Below are positions 27,306-35,620 of a DNA stretch of 64,000 nucleotides, in pieces; position 1 is the first letter of the stretch, and each line of letters begins with the position of its first letter. The stretch covers positions 62,001-126,000 of the forward strand of contig CBDBUX010000018.1 of the NCBI GenBank assembly GCA_965212205.1, written 5' to 3'. The position numbers and the translations under genes are program-made. Below the pieces are notes generated by a model. That model worked only from the letters and a program-made list of their open reading frames with translations, had not been told where the DNA came from and did not search any database. Source of the stretch: JAHEJJ01 sp965212205. GTDB taxonomy: Bacteria; Bacteroidota; Bacteroidia; Flavobacteriales; Flavobacteriaceae.

Positions 27306-28418
27306 TTAGGAATTTTCTACAATTAGCCTTGCAGCCTTTTTACTTGCACCGCCTCCTCCAAGTTTTTTTTCCAGTTTATTATAGGCTACCAGTTGGGCAT
27401 CGCGCTGTGGTCCTTCGAGGATCAGTCTCAGTTCTTTTCTGAGATTCTTTACATTTAGCTGGTCCTGAATCAGTTCGGTGACAACCTCTTTTTCCATGAT
27501 CAGATTAACCAGAGATATATAATTGAGTGTAATAATTCTTCTGGCGATTTGATAGGATATCCAATTGCCTTTATAACAAACTACCTGGGGCACATGAAAG
27601 AGTGCTGTTTCAAGGGTGGCGGTTCCGCTGGTTACCAAAGCCGCATGTGCGTTACGGAGCAGGTCATAGGTTCGATTATAGACCAGACTAACATTTTTAC
27701 CCTCCAGATAGGTATTATATTCTTCCGGTCCCAGGCTCGGTGCACCGGCGATCACAAACTGGTATCCTGGGAAATCGTTTACAAGTCCCAGCATGACATC
27801 GAGCATATTCTTGATTTCCTGTTTACGGCTTCCTGGTAGGAGTGCGATAATTGGTTTGTCTGCGTCCAGTTGGTGCGCTGCTCTAAAATCTATATCACTT
27901 GCCGGGGGCATAGATTCTATAGCATCGATCAGTGGATGACCCACAAATTCAACGGGATATTGATGCTTATTCTCATAGAAGTCTTTTTCGAAAGGCAGGA
28001 TGACTAACATCTGATCGATATCCCGTTTGATGTTTTTTATCCGACCCTCCCTGGAAGCCCAGATCTGAGGTGAAATAAAATATGTAGTCTTAAAACCTTT
28101 TTTCCTGGCCCATTTGGCTATTCTCAGATTAAAACCCGAATAGTCGATGAAAATGATCATATCGGGATTGAAAGAAGCGATATCATTCTTACAAAATCGA
28201 ATATTCCGGAAAATGGACCTGATATTAAGGAGCACTTCTAAAAAGCCCATAAGAGCGGTTTCCCGGTAATTTTTTACCAGTGTAGCTCCGGCCTTTTCCA
28301 TCAAATCCCCTCCCCATGCACGAATTTGAGCCTCCTGGTCTGTAGATTTTAGAGCTTTTACCAGGTTAGAGCCGTGCAAATCGCCTGAAGCCTCACCAGC
28401 AATGATATAATACTTCAT
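27306..28418 (-). CDS. lpxB: Lipid-A-disaccharide synthase
   Basis: LpxB (GT19) joins UDP-2,3-diacylglucosamine and lipid X to form the lipid A disaccharide at the inner membrane. The protein is 370 residues. IIAGEASGDLHGSNLVKAL is at the N-terminus, FIDYSGFNLRIAKWA near 90, FISPQIWASREGRIKNI near 115, FVGHPLIDAI near 158, LLPGSRKQEIKNML near 192 and VTSGTATLETAL near 262. It sits in the order surE, small membrane protein, lpxB, with short gaps on the reverse strand. Confidence 0.96.
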   Translation of the reverse strand: MKYYIIAGEASGDLHGSNLVKALKSTDQEAQIRAWGGDLMEKAGATLVKNYRETALMGFLEVLLNIRSIFRNIRFCKNDIASFNPDMIIFIDYSGFNLRIAKWARKKGFKTTYFISPQIWASREGRIKNIKRDIDQMLVILPFEKDFYENKHQYPVEFVGHPLIDAIESMPPASDIDFRAAHQLDADKPIIALLPGSRKQEIKNMLDVMLGLVNDFPGYQFVIAGAPSLGPEEYNTYLEGKNVSLVYNRTYDLLRNAHAALVTSGTATLETALFHVPQVVCYKGNWISYQIARRIITLNYISLVNLIMEKEVVTELIQDQLNVKNLRKELRLILEGPQRDAQLVAYNKLEKKLGGGGASKKAARLIVENS

Positions 28419-28431
28419 AGGCTAAAAATTA

Positions 28432-28716
28432 TTAAACGACTTTAAAGTAGAGTATGATCATGGCAGTGAGCAAGGTAGCTATTAAGACACCTTTGGCGCG
28501 CTGATCTCGTCTGATTTTTAGAAAACCAAAGAAAGCCAGCAGATTCAGAATCGCACCGAGGGCCAACAAACTGCCCAGGTGATCCTGTTCTTTGGCGGCC
28601 TTAAAAGTCTCTGCTATACCCATATCTGAAAATAAAATGATATACAGTAATGTGCCGATAGTGTTGGCGATAATGCCTACAACAAATCCTATAACTATTT
28701 CTTTTTTCTTATTCAT
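28432..28716 (-). CDS. Small membrane protein between surE and lpxB
   Basis: A 94-residue protein with three predicted TM helices: VIGFVVGIIANTIGTLLYII, LLALGAILNLLAFFGFL and GVLIATLLTAMIILYF. Its ATG overlaps the end of surE by 8 bp and it ends 13 bp before lpxB, so it is translated from the same mRNA. No catalytic motif is visible. The location suggests an envelope role, but I do not recognise the family. Confidence 0.75.
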   Translation of the reverse strand: MNKKKEIVIGFVVGIIANTIGTLLYIILFSDMGIAETFKAAKEQDHLGSLLALGAILNLLAFFGFLKIRRDQRAKGVLIATLLTAMIILYFKVV

Positions 28717-29488
28717 TGAGAATCCAGCTGTTTAGATCTTGAATGGCGTGATGTGCGGTAAGATCAAATTGAGTTGGCACCACCGAAACGTAATCGTTTG
28801 CTAATGCCCATTCATCGGTGTCCTCACCATGATCCAGCAATTCGAACACGCCGGTTAGCCAATAGTAATCCCTGCCCATCGGATTGGTTCGTTTATCGAA
28901 TTTCTCCTTCCAGTTTGCCCTGGCCTGACGACATATTCTGACACCTTTAAGGCCATTTGGCGTATTCGGTATATTGACATTTAATACAACCCCTTTTGGG
29001 ATGCCTTTGGCAAGTGCTTCAAGCACAATTTTTTTCACGGCTTCTTCCGCCGGATTAAAATTGGCCTCCCAGGAATAATCGCATAAGGAGAATCCAATGG
29101 CAGGCACACCTTCAATACCAGCTTCAATAGCCGCACTCATGGTCCCAGAATATATAACATTGATCGAGGAATTTGATCCATGATTAATGCCGCTAACGCA
29201 CAGGTCTGGTTTACGGCCCAGCAATTCCTGCAGGGCGAGTTTTACACAATCCGCGGGTGTACCACTGCAGCTATATTCGGCAATCGCACCGCTTTCCGGG
29301 TTCAGATTCACCTCTTGAAGATACAAGGTGCTGTCTAGGGTAATGGCATGTCCCATACCAGATTGCGGACTGTCGGGCGCCACTACTACCACATCTCCAA
29401 TATCCTTCATATATCGGATAAGTGCCCTAAGCCCCGGAGCGGTTATTCCGTCGTCATTGGTGACCAGAATCAACGGATTTGGCATAGA
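28709..29488 (-). CDS. surE: 5'/3'-nucleotidase SurE
   Basis: SurE removes phosphate from nucleoside monophosphates and has a survival role in stationary phase. The protein is 259 residues from ATG 29488. A frame extension to 29506 would need TTG, so I reject it. The metal site is ILVTNDDGITAPG (both Asp at the N-terminus), VVAPDSPQSGMG near 35, then CVSGINHGSNSS near 95, all standard for the family. First gene of the surE-small membrane protein-lpxB group. A perfect -7 element (TACCTTTG, reverse strand 29605-29612) lies 117 bp upstream. Confidence 0.95.
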   Translation of the reverse strand, partial: SMPNPLILVTNDDGITAPGLRALIRYMKDIGDVVVVAPDSPQSGMGHAITLDSTLYLQEVNLNPESGAIAEYSCSGTPADCVKLALQELLGRKPDLCVSGINHGSNSSINVIYSGTMSAAIEAGIEGVPAIGFSLCDYSWEANFNPAEEAVKKIVLEALAKGIPKGVVLNVNIPNTPNGLKGVRICRQARANWKEKFDKRTNPMGRDYYWLTGVFELLDHGEDTDEWALANDYVSVVPTQFDLTAHHAIQDLNSWILNE

Positions 29489-29806
29489 ATATACTTTAAA
29501 GGTCAAAAATACGTTTTTAAATGTGTTAATCCTTAAGGTTCTCTAAACATATAAAACATAGTATGCCCGACAAGGTGCGAAGCAGCTGGTTTGTCATCTG
29601 CATACAAAGGTAAACGTCAGTAAAAATGGGCTTTTTCGAGCTTCAGTCTTGGGGTGTTTAACAAAAATTTAATGGGGCCTGCCTAGGTACTGGCATGGTT
29701 TTTTCTGTATATTAGAGAATTCATTTGGAATTACTGAAACCCCGTAAATACGCCTTTTTTCATAATAGATGGTTCAAAAGACGTATTTCGACAATAAAAA
29801 ACGTAC
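29489..29806. other. 318-bp divergent intergenic region between surE and prc
   Basis: No ORF or RNA gene is seen. On the reverse strand TACCTTTG (29605-29612) is a possible -7 for surE, without a good -33. On the forward strand TGGCATGGTTTTTTC (29691-29705) resembles a sigma-54 -24/-12 element for prc. The rest is AT-rich leader sequence. Confidence 0.5.
29691..29705 (+). promoter_or_regulatory. Possible sigma-54-type promoter of prc
   Basis: TGGCATGGTTTTTTC compared with the consensus TGGCAC-N5-TTGC: the -24 GG and TGGCA are intact, and the -12 box is TTTC in place of TTGC. It lies about 100 bp before the prc start. Confidence 0.35.
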
Positions 29807-31936
29807 ATGAAAAGGAATTTTGCTCTTGGTTTTCTGGTAATCATAATTGCCGTTGCATCCTGCAGTTTTACGAGTAAATCTTTCGAGTCTGATGATAAAG
29901 ATAAATTGCTATTGGATCTTATCACCTATGTACTCGAACGAGGTCATTATGAACCCAAGGATATAAATGATGATTTTTCGGCAAATGTCTTTGACGATTT
30001 CATCGATATCATTGACCCTACAAAACGTTATTTTCTCGAAGAAGATATTTTGGAATTTGAACAATATAAATTCCAGATCGATGATCAGATCAAGAATACA
30101 GATATTTCCTTTTTCAATTTGGTGTACGATCGTTTGATGACCAGGATGGATGATGCCAAAGAGATCTACAAAGTTGTTTTATCGGATCCTTTCGATTATA
30201 CGGTGGAAGAACATATCGACATCGATTATGACAAGGTTACCTTTGCTGCCTCCAAAAAGGATTTGATGGAACGCTGGAGAAAGCAGTTGAAATATGCTAC
30301 TATCGGTACTTATGATTCCAAGATAAAGGATGAAGATCAAAATAAGAAAAACGACGCGGCTTACCAGACAAAAGAATCCAACCTCCTTGAGCTGGAAGCA
30401 AGAGAAGCAACAGAACAAACACTAGACGAATTTTTCGACTTCATCGACGACCTTGAGCGCAAAGACTGGTTTGTGCAGTATATCAATACAATTGTTGACG
30501 AATTTGACCCTCATACATATTATTTTGCTCCTGATGATAAGGATAAGTTCGATATAAGCATGTCTGGAAAATTTGAAGGCATAGGAGCCCGGCTTCAGAA
30601 AAAACCTGAAGGGGCTAAAATCGTCGAAATAATTTCGGGTGGCCCTGTTTGGAGAGACCGACAATTGGAGGTAGGAGATGAGATCCTAAAAGTTGGACAG
30701 GAAGGTGATCTTCCGGTGAATATTGTAGGTATGCGCCTCGATGATGCTATCAAACTAATAAAAGGCCCTAAAGGAACCATTGTTGATCTTACGGTTCGAA
30801 AGGTCGATGGAAGCATACGTGAAATCTCAATTACCCGTGATGTGGTTGAACTCGAGGAATCGTACGCTAAGTCGGCTACGGTGATCAAGGAACAGAATAA
30901 ATTTGGTCTGATCCACCTGCCTAAGTTTTATGTTGATTTTGAAGATTATGCCGAAAGAAATGCTGCAACCGATGTAGCCAAGGAAGTAGAGCGTCTGAAA
31001 GCAGAAGGGATCGAAGGATTGGTTCTGGATCTTAGGGATAATGGAGGAGGTTCGTTGAAAACCGTTGTGGAGATGGCCGGATTATTTATTAAAGACGGCC
31101 CCATTGTTCAGGTACGTTCTTCTGGAAAAGATAAAGATGTTTATGAAGACAAGGACGAAAGAATACAATGGGATGGGCCATTGGTTATTCTTGTGAACGA
31201 ATTATCTGCGTCGGCTTCCGAGATTTTAGCTGCAGCGATGCAAGACTATAAAAGAGCGATTGTTATCGGTAGTAAGCAAACCTTCGGAAAGGGTACGGTT
31301 CAGAATGTTATACCGCTCGAAAATATTGTAAGAAGTAATGAATATGGAGACCTCGGGGCGATAAAACTCACTACCCAGAAATTTTATAGGATTAATGGCG
31401 GTTCCACCCAATTGGAGGGTGTAAAGAGCGACGTTGTGGTCCCGGATCGTTATAGTTATATCGATCTAGGCGAACGCGACCAGAGAAATCCGCTGGGTTG
31501 GGATAAGATAACTCCTGCGAAATATGATCTGTGGGAAGGATATATCGATTATGAGGCTACAATTGCCAACAGCAGCAGGCGAATGAAGTCTAATCCGCAG
31601 ATAAAGTTGATCGAGGAAAATGCCAAATGGCTGAAAGAACAACAGGAAAAAACAACGGTGAGCCTCAATTATAATATCTATAAAAACGAAGAACGAAAGA
31701 ATAGGAACCAATCGGAATACTTTGAGAGTATTTCAGATTACGACTCAAAACTGACTTTTGAATCCTTGCAATACGAAACTGAACTCTTTACACAAGATCA
31801 GGTCTTAAGGGAAAAGCGAGACAGATGGCATCAGGATCTTGCCCGGGATGTTTATGTTGAAGAAGCTGTTAATGTTTTAAGAGACCTTAAGATCAATAAT
31901 ATTAAAAAAGGTAAACTGGCCAGTGTAAAAGGATAA
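29807..31936 (+). CDS. prc: Carboxy-terminal processing peptidase Prc (tail-specific protease, S41)
   Basis: A 709-residue periplasmic protease, with a probable SPII signal (VIIIAVASC, Cys19). It has the long Prc architecture: N-terminal helical domain (IDPTKRYFLEEDI near 68; a related DEFDPHTYYFAPDD near 230), PDZ domain about 245-335 (FEGIGARLQKKPEGA, GMRLDDAIKLIKGPKGT), S41 catalytic core with Ser in SASASE (467-472) and Lys in FGKGT near 496, and a C-terminal DUF3340-like domain. It degrades or trims proteins from the C-terminus and takes part in envelope quality control. Monocistronic, closed by a hairpin terminator. Confidence 0.95.
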   Translation: MKRNFALGFLVIIIAVASCSFTSKSFESDDKDKLLLDLITYVLERGHYEPKDINDDFSANVFDDFIDIIDPTKRYFLEEDILEFEQYKFQIDDQIKNTDISFFNLVYDRLMTRMDDAKEIYKVVLSDPFDYTVEEHIDIDYDKVTFAASKKDLMERWRKQLKYATIGTYDSKIKDEDQNKKNDAAYQTKESNLLELEAREATEQTLDEFFDFIDDLERKDWFVQYINTIVDEFDPHTYYFAPDDKDKFDISMSGKFEGIGARLQKKPEGAKIVEIISGGPVWRDRQLEVGDEILKVGQEGDLPVNIVGMRLDDAIKLIKGPKGTIVDLTVRKVDGSIREISITRDVVELEESYAKSATVIKEQNKFGLIHLPKFYVDFEDYAERNAATDVAKEVERLKAEGIEGLVLDLRDNGGGSLKTVVEMAGLFIKDGPIVQVRSSGKDKDVYEDKDERIQWDGPLVILVNELSASASEILAAAMQDYKRAIVIGSKQTFGKGTVQNVIPLENIVRSNEYGDLGAIKLTTQKFYRINGGSTQLEGVKSDVVVPDRYSYIDLGERDQRNPLGWDKITPAKYDLWEGYIDYEATIANSSRRMKSNPQIKLIEENAKWLKEQQEKTTVSLNYNIYKNEERKNRNQSEYFESISDYDSKLTFESLQYETELFTQDQVLREKRDRWHQDLARDVYVEEAVNVLRDLKINNIKKGKLASVKG

Positions 31937-31958
31937 AATAATCGATCGGTAAAATAAT

Positions 31959-31984
31959 AAACCCTATTCGTGCGAATGGGGTTT
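31959..31984 (+). terminator. Intrinsic terminator after prc
   Basis: AAACCCTATTCG-TG-CGAATGGGGTTT, fully paired with one T-G wobble, followed by ACTGTTTCTG. It lies 22 bp after the prc stop. Confidence 0.8.
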
Positions 31985-32044
31985 ACTGTTTCTGATCGCC
32001 TCTTTTTTTGAGAGTCTGTCGAGCTGAAAAATCAAAAAAACATA

Positions 32045-33628
32045 ATGCCTTTTTCAATTAATAAAATAAGAACTGTTTTAGCTGCTTTATTTTTGATGCT
32101 TATTGCGGTTTCCTGCAGTAAGGATGAGGGAAACCCTAATGGCGAACCCAGCGGAACAGATGTAATCCGAAACCAGTTTGTAAGCCTTAACCCAAGTGGT
32201 TTTTCCCCACTTTCGGCAACCATCGAACTGGAGACCAGCGAAGAAGTAAGGGTGAGTATGCGGATCAAAGGCCGCTACGGATCCGAATCAGATTTTGTAC
32301 ATGAATTTCAATCAGTCGGGTCCCAACTGACCCTTCCGGTACATGGTTTATATGCAGATCATCTGAATTATGTAGATCTGACCTTGTACGACACAGGTGG
32401 TGATAATCTCGGAACAGAGCGATTTGAGATTCAAACCGAACCGCTTATCGGCGTAATGCCTCAGATCGTTATCGACCAAGCCAGGCGGAATGATATGGCC
32501 GATGGGATGACTCTGGTAAGTTATTTTGGTCACAACGGTGCGACCTTTCCTCAAAGGCCCTTCATTTTCGATTCCTATGGTGAGATCCGGTGGTATCTTG
32601 ATTTTAATGCCAGCCCTGAACTGGGGGCCTTGTTTTATGACGATGGTGTGGAGCGTCTTTCCAATGGCAATTTTTACTTTGGTTCAGGAGGGAGTGGCTT
32701 TGGCCTCAGTGGGGAGATCAATAAGATCTATGAGGTAGATCTTTTTGGAAATACAATTAATACATGGGACATGCCGGGGTATTCTTTTCACCATGAGGTA
32801 CACGAGAAGCCCAATGGTAATTTTCTGGTGACAGTAAATAAGATGGGAGCTTCAACGGTTGAAGATCATATAATAGAGATCGATCGAACAAGTAAAGACA
32901 TCGTCAATGTATGGGATCTGAATCTGGCCCTGCAGAACACGAGAATATCCTGGACTAATGATCCGGTCGATTGGTTTCATGCCAATGCAGTTCTCTACGA
33001 TGAAAGAGATAATACCATAATTGTTTCAGGACGTACCCAGGGCCTGGTGAAGCTCGATTCCAATAACGAGGTTATATGGATACTGGCACCCCACCGAGAT
33101 TGGGCTTTGTCTGGCAATGGTGCTGATCTCTCCTCAAAGTTATTGCAACCCCTCGATGCCGATGGTCAGTTGATCACCGATATCCAGGTACTGGAGGGTA
33201 CTTTAAATCATCCGGATTTTGAATGGAGTTGGTACCAGCATGCGCCCCTGATCACACCTGAGGGTAATATTATGTTATTCGACAATGGAGATAACAGGAA
33301 CTATGTATCTAGCGGACCCTATAGCCGGGCGGTAGAATACCGGATCGATGAAACCAATAAGACCATCCAGCAGCTTTGGCAATACGGGAAGGAACGGGGC
33401 GATGAAACCTATTCGAGGATCGTTTCAGATGTAGACTTTCTCGAAAATGACGATCATGTGCTTTTCTCACCCGGCGCTATAGTCGATCAGGGTAGTGCCG
33501 TTGGAAAATCTATAGAAATCGATTATAACAGTAGATCCGTCGTTTTTGAGGCTACTATTATGCCACCGGTCGCTTTCTTCGATATCATAACCCTTCACAG
33601 AACGGAACGAATATCGCTTTATCCTTAA
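32045..33628 (+). CDS. Aryl-sulfate sulfotransferase-like lipoprotein (ASST family)
   Basis: A 527-residue lipoprotein (Cys24 in LIAVSC). An N-terminal beta-sandwich-like region (about residues 30-145) is followed by a beta-propeller typical of PAPS-independent arylsulfate sulfotransferases. Family features are FHHEVHEKPNGNFLVTVNK near 250, DWFHANAVLYDERDNTIIV near 315 (the His is in the place of the sulfo-accepting His of ASST), and YQHAPLITPEGNIMLFDNG near 400. ASST moves sulfate from one phenol to another in the periplasm. Here it would be membrane-anchored. Substrate unknown; some members of the family may act on other compounds. Confidence 0.8.
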   Translation: MPFSINKIRTVLAALFLMLIAVSCSKDEGNPNGEPSGTDVIRNQFVSLNPSGFSPLSATIELETSEEVRVSMRIKGRYGSESDFVHEFQSVGSQLTLPVHGLYADHLNYVDLTLYDTGGDNLGTERFEIQTEPLIGVMPQIVIDQARRNDMADGMTLVSYFGHNGATFPQRPFIFDSYGEIRWYLDFNASPELGALFYDDGVERLSNGNFYFGSGGSGFGLSGEINKIYEVDLFGNTINTWDMPGYSFHHEVHEKPNGNFLVTVNKMGASTVEDHIIEIDRTSKDIVNVWDLNLALQNTRISWTNDPVDWFHANAVLYDERDNTIIVSGRTQGLVKLDSNNEVIWILAPHRDWALSGNGADLSSKLLQPLDADGQLITDIQVLEGTLNHPDFEWSWYQHAPLITPEGNIMLFDNGDNRNYVSSGPYSRAVEYRIDETNKTIQQLWQYGKERGDETYSRIVSDVDFLENDDHVLFSPGAIVDQGSAVGKSIEIDYNSRSVVFEATIMPPVAFFDIITLHRTERISLYP

Positions 33629-33683
33629 AGCCACAAAGATTAGATTATTTATGGTCTAAGTAAAAAAAGTAAGACGACTAATT

Positions 33684-34232
33684 TTACGCAGTCTGCCTTA
33701 ATTTGTCGGCGTGCATCTTGCGAAACTTGTGGAGTTTGGGGGTGATCACAAAACTGCAATACCCTTGTTGTGCATTGTTTCTGTAGTAATCCTGATGATC
33801 TTCTTCCGCTTCGTAAAAGGTAACCGCCTTCGATAATTCGGTAACAATTTGGTCCTCGTAATACTCTTTAATTTCGTGAAGTACCTCTTTGGCCAATTGC
33901 TCTTGCTCATCGTCGTGATAATAGATTACAGAGCGATATTGTGTGCCTACATCTGCCCCCTGACGGTTCAGTGTTGTGGGGTCGTGAGTGGTCATGAAAA
34001 TAAGCAAGAGGTCTCTGTAAGAGATGAGCTCCGGATTGAAGGTGATCTGAACCACCTCTGCGTGTCCGGTTAATCCGGAACAGACTTCCCTGTAGGTAGG
34101 TTTGCCCGGAGCAGTTCCTCCGGTATAACCCGAAACCACCTTTTCAACTCCCCTGACTTCCTGGAATACTGCTTCAGTACACCAAAAACAGCCGCCGCCA
34201 AATGTAGCTAGTTTTGTTTTTTGATCTTTCAT
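33684..34232 (-). CDS. msrA: Peptide methionine-S-sulfoxide reductase MsrA
   Basis: MsrA reduces the S-epimer of methionine sulfoxide in proteins. The protein is 182 residues with FGGGCFWCTEAVF at the N-terminus (catalytic Cys15), SGYTGG near 35, GLTGHAEVVQITF near 55 and GTQYRSVIYYHDDEQ near 96. Its start overlaps the msrB stop by 4 bp, giving a translationally coupled msrB-msrA pair. No signal peptide, so cytoplasmic. Confidence 0.96.
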   Translation of the reverse strand: MKDQKTKLATFGGGCFWCTEAVFQEVRGVEKVVSGYTGGTAPGKPTYREVCSGLTGHAEVVQITFNPELISYRDLLLIFMTTHDPTTLNRQGADVGTQYRSVIYYHDDEQEQLAKEVLHEIKEYYEDQIVTELSKAVTFYEAEEDHQDYYRNNAQQGYCSFVITPKLHKFRKMHADKLRQTA

Positions 34233-34684
34233 ACGGTCTCTTCTTTCTGGATATACATAGATGCAGAATTAATACAATAGCGCAATCCGCTGGGCTCCGG
34301 GCCATCAGGAAATACGTGTCCAAGATGGGCATCACAGGTATTGCACATCACTTCTACCCGGACCATGCCATAGGAAGTGTCCCTTTTATACTTTATAGCG
34401 TTTTCCTTGATGGGTTGCGTAAAGCTAGGCCATCCGGTTCCCGAATCGAACTTAATAGTCGAATCGAAAAGCGATGTATCACAACATACACAGGCATATT
34501 TTCCTGCATCATAGATCGTGCAAAGCGCTCCGGAATGAGGAGATTCGGTACCTTTTTGCCGGGTAATTCTAAATTGTTCCGGACTCAGTTGTTCCTTCCA
34601 TTCTGCATCCGACTTTTCCACCCTGCGATCGGGCTTTGGGTTGCCTTTAACTGCGTAATTGATTACTTCTTTCCAGGTTAGCAT
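34229..34684 (-). CDS. msrB: Peptide methionine-R-sulfoxide reductase MsrB
   Basis: MsrB reduces the R-epimer of methionine sulfoxide. The protein is 151 residues from ATG 34684; an extension by two codons would need TTG. The two zinc CxxC pairs are CVCC and CNTC, FDSGTGWPSF is near 80 and the catalytic Cys is in RYCINSAS near the C-terminus. It precedes msrA with a 4-bp overlap. Together with the GAF-type enzyme at 43 kb, the window holds repair enzymes for both protein-bound epimers and for the free amino acid. Confidence 0.96.
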   Translation of the reverse strand: MLTWKEVINYAVKGNPKPDRRVEKSDAEWKEQLSPEQFRITRQKGTESPHSGALCTIYDAGKYACVCCDTSLFDSTIKFDSGTGWPSFTQPIKENAIKYKRDTSYGMVRVEVMCNTCDAHLGHVFPDGPEPSGLRYCINSASMYIQKEETV

Positions 34685-34795
34685 ATTCAATAAATTATCT
34701 ATATCGATTCAATCCATCCTTTTGTCGGTGTTTGCATGTATTCCTTACTGCATCGCGGTACACCTATAGCTACTAAATTATATTAAATTTACCCC

Positions 34796-35620
34796 ATGAA
34801 CAAAAGGCAGCGCGATCGTTGGATTTATACTTCTCTGTTGATCATATGTATCGTGGGGTTTTGGATTTTTGAAAACTTCTATACGCCACAGAGTTATTCC
34901 ACTTCGAAGGATGACGCTTCTAAAACCGAAGTACCTGCTTTTCTGGTACCATCTTCTACCACGGGCCAGGTGATAAATCATGATCATTTCTCACTTTCCT
35001 ATAGCGAGGCCCATGAACAAGCAGAATGGGTAATATATATGCTTCATAAAAACCATCTGACCTATGATGACCGCGAACGTCCCGACTTTATCGAGGATCC
35101 ATATCTCGATTCGAAATCGGCATCCTGGCGGAACTACAAGGGATCGGGATATGATCGGGGGCACCTCTGTCCGGCTGGTGATCGCAGGTTTTCCGAAATG
35201 GCGTACCGTGAAACCTTTTATACCAGTAATATTTCTCCTCAGGATCCGGAGTTCAATGCTGGGATATGGAACGAGCTTGAAAAGCAGGTACGTATTTGGG
35301 GTAAGCGATATGGGGAACTTTTTATCGCAACCGCAGGGGTTTTGGAAAGCAGGCTGGAAACCATCGGGGACGAAGACGTTGCCGTACCCCGCTGGTATTA
35401 TAAAATAGTAGTTCGCGGCACTGAGCAGGACCTCAGGGTTATAGCATTTCTTATTCCCAACCGTCTGGCGAACGACGCTCCGGAAAATTATGTGGTTAGT
35501 ATAGACCGCATAGAGGAAATGACAGGCCTGGATTTTTTTAGAACGCTACCTGAAGAAAAACAATTGGAGATCGAATCTGGAACAGATCAGGACGATTGGC
35601 GTTTTACTACCATTCGTTAA
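34796..35620 (+). CDS. DNA/RNA non-specific endonuclease (NUC1/DRGH family), membrane-anchored or secreted
   Basis: A 274-residue protein with an N-terminal hydrophobic segment (YTSLLIICIVGFWIFENFY), so exported or membrane-bound. The ββα-metal nuclease core has the DRGH motif (GSGYDRGHLCPAGDR, near residue 118) and NISPQDPEFNAGIWNELE near 148, with the metal-binding Asn expected there. Such enzymes cut DNA and RNA without sequence preference, for nutrient recovery or defence. It ends inside rodA: the two convergent genes overlap by 14 bp. Confidence 0.92.
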   Translation: MNKRQRDRWIYTSLLIICIVGFWIFENFYTPQSYSTSKDDASKTEVPAFLVPSSTTGQVINHDHFSLSYSEAHEQAEWVIYMLHKNHLTYDDRERPDFIEDPYLDSKSASWRNYKGSGYDRGHLCPAGDRRFSEMAYRETFYTSNISPQDPEFNAGIWNELEKQVRIWGKRYGELFIATAGVLESRLETIGDEDVAVPRWYYKIVVRGTEQDLRVIAFLIPNRLANDAPENYVVSIDRIEEMTGLDFFRTLPEEKQLEIESGTDQDDWRFTTIR

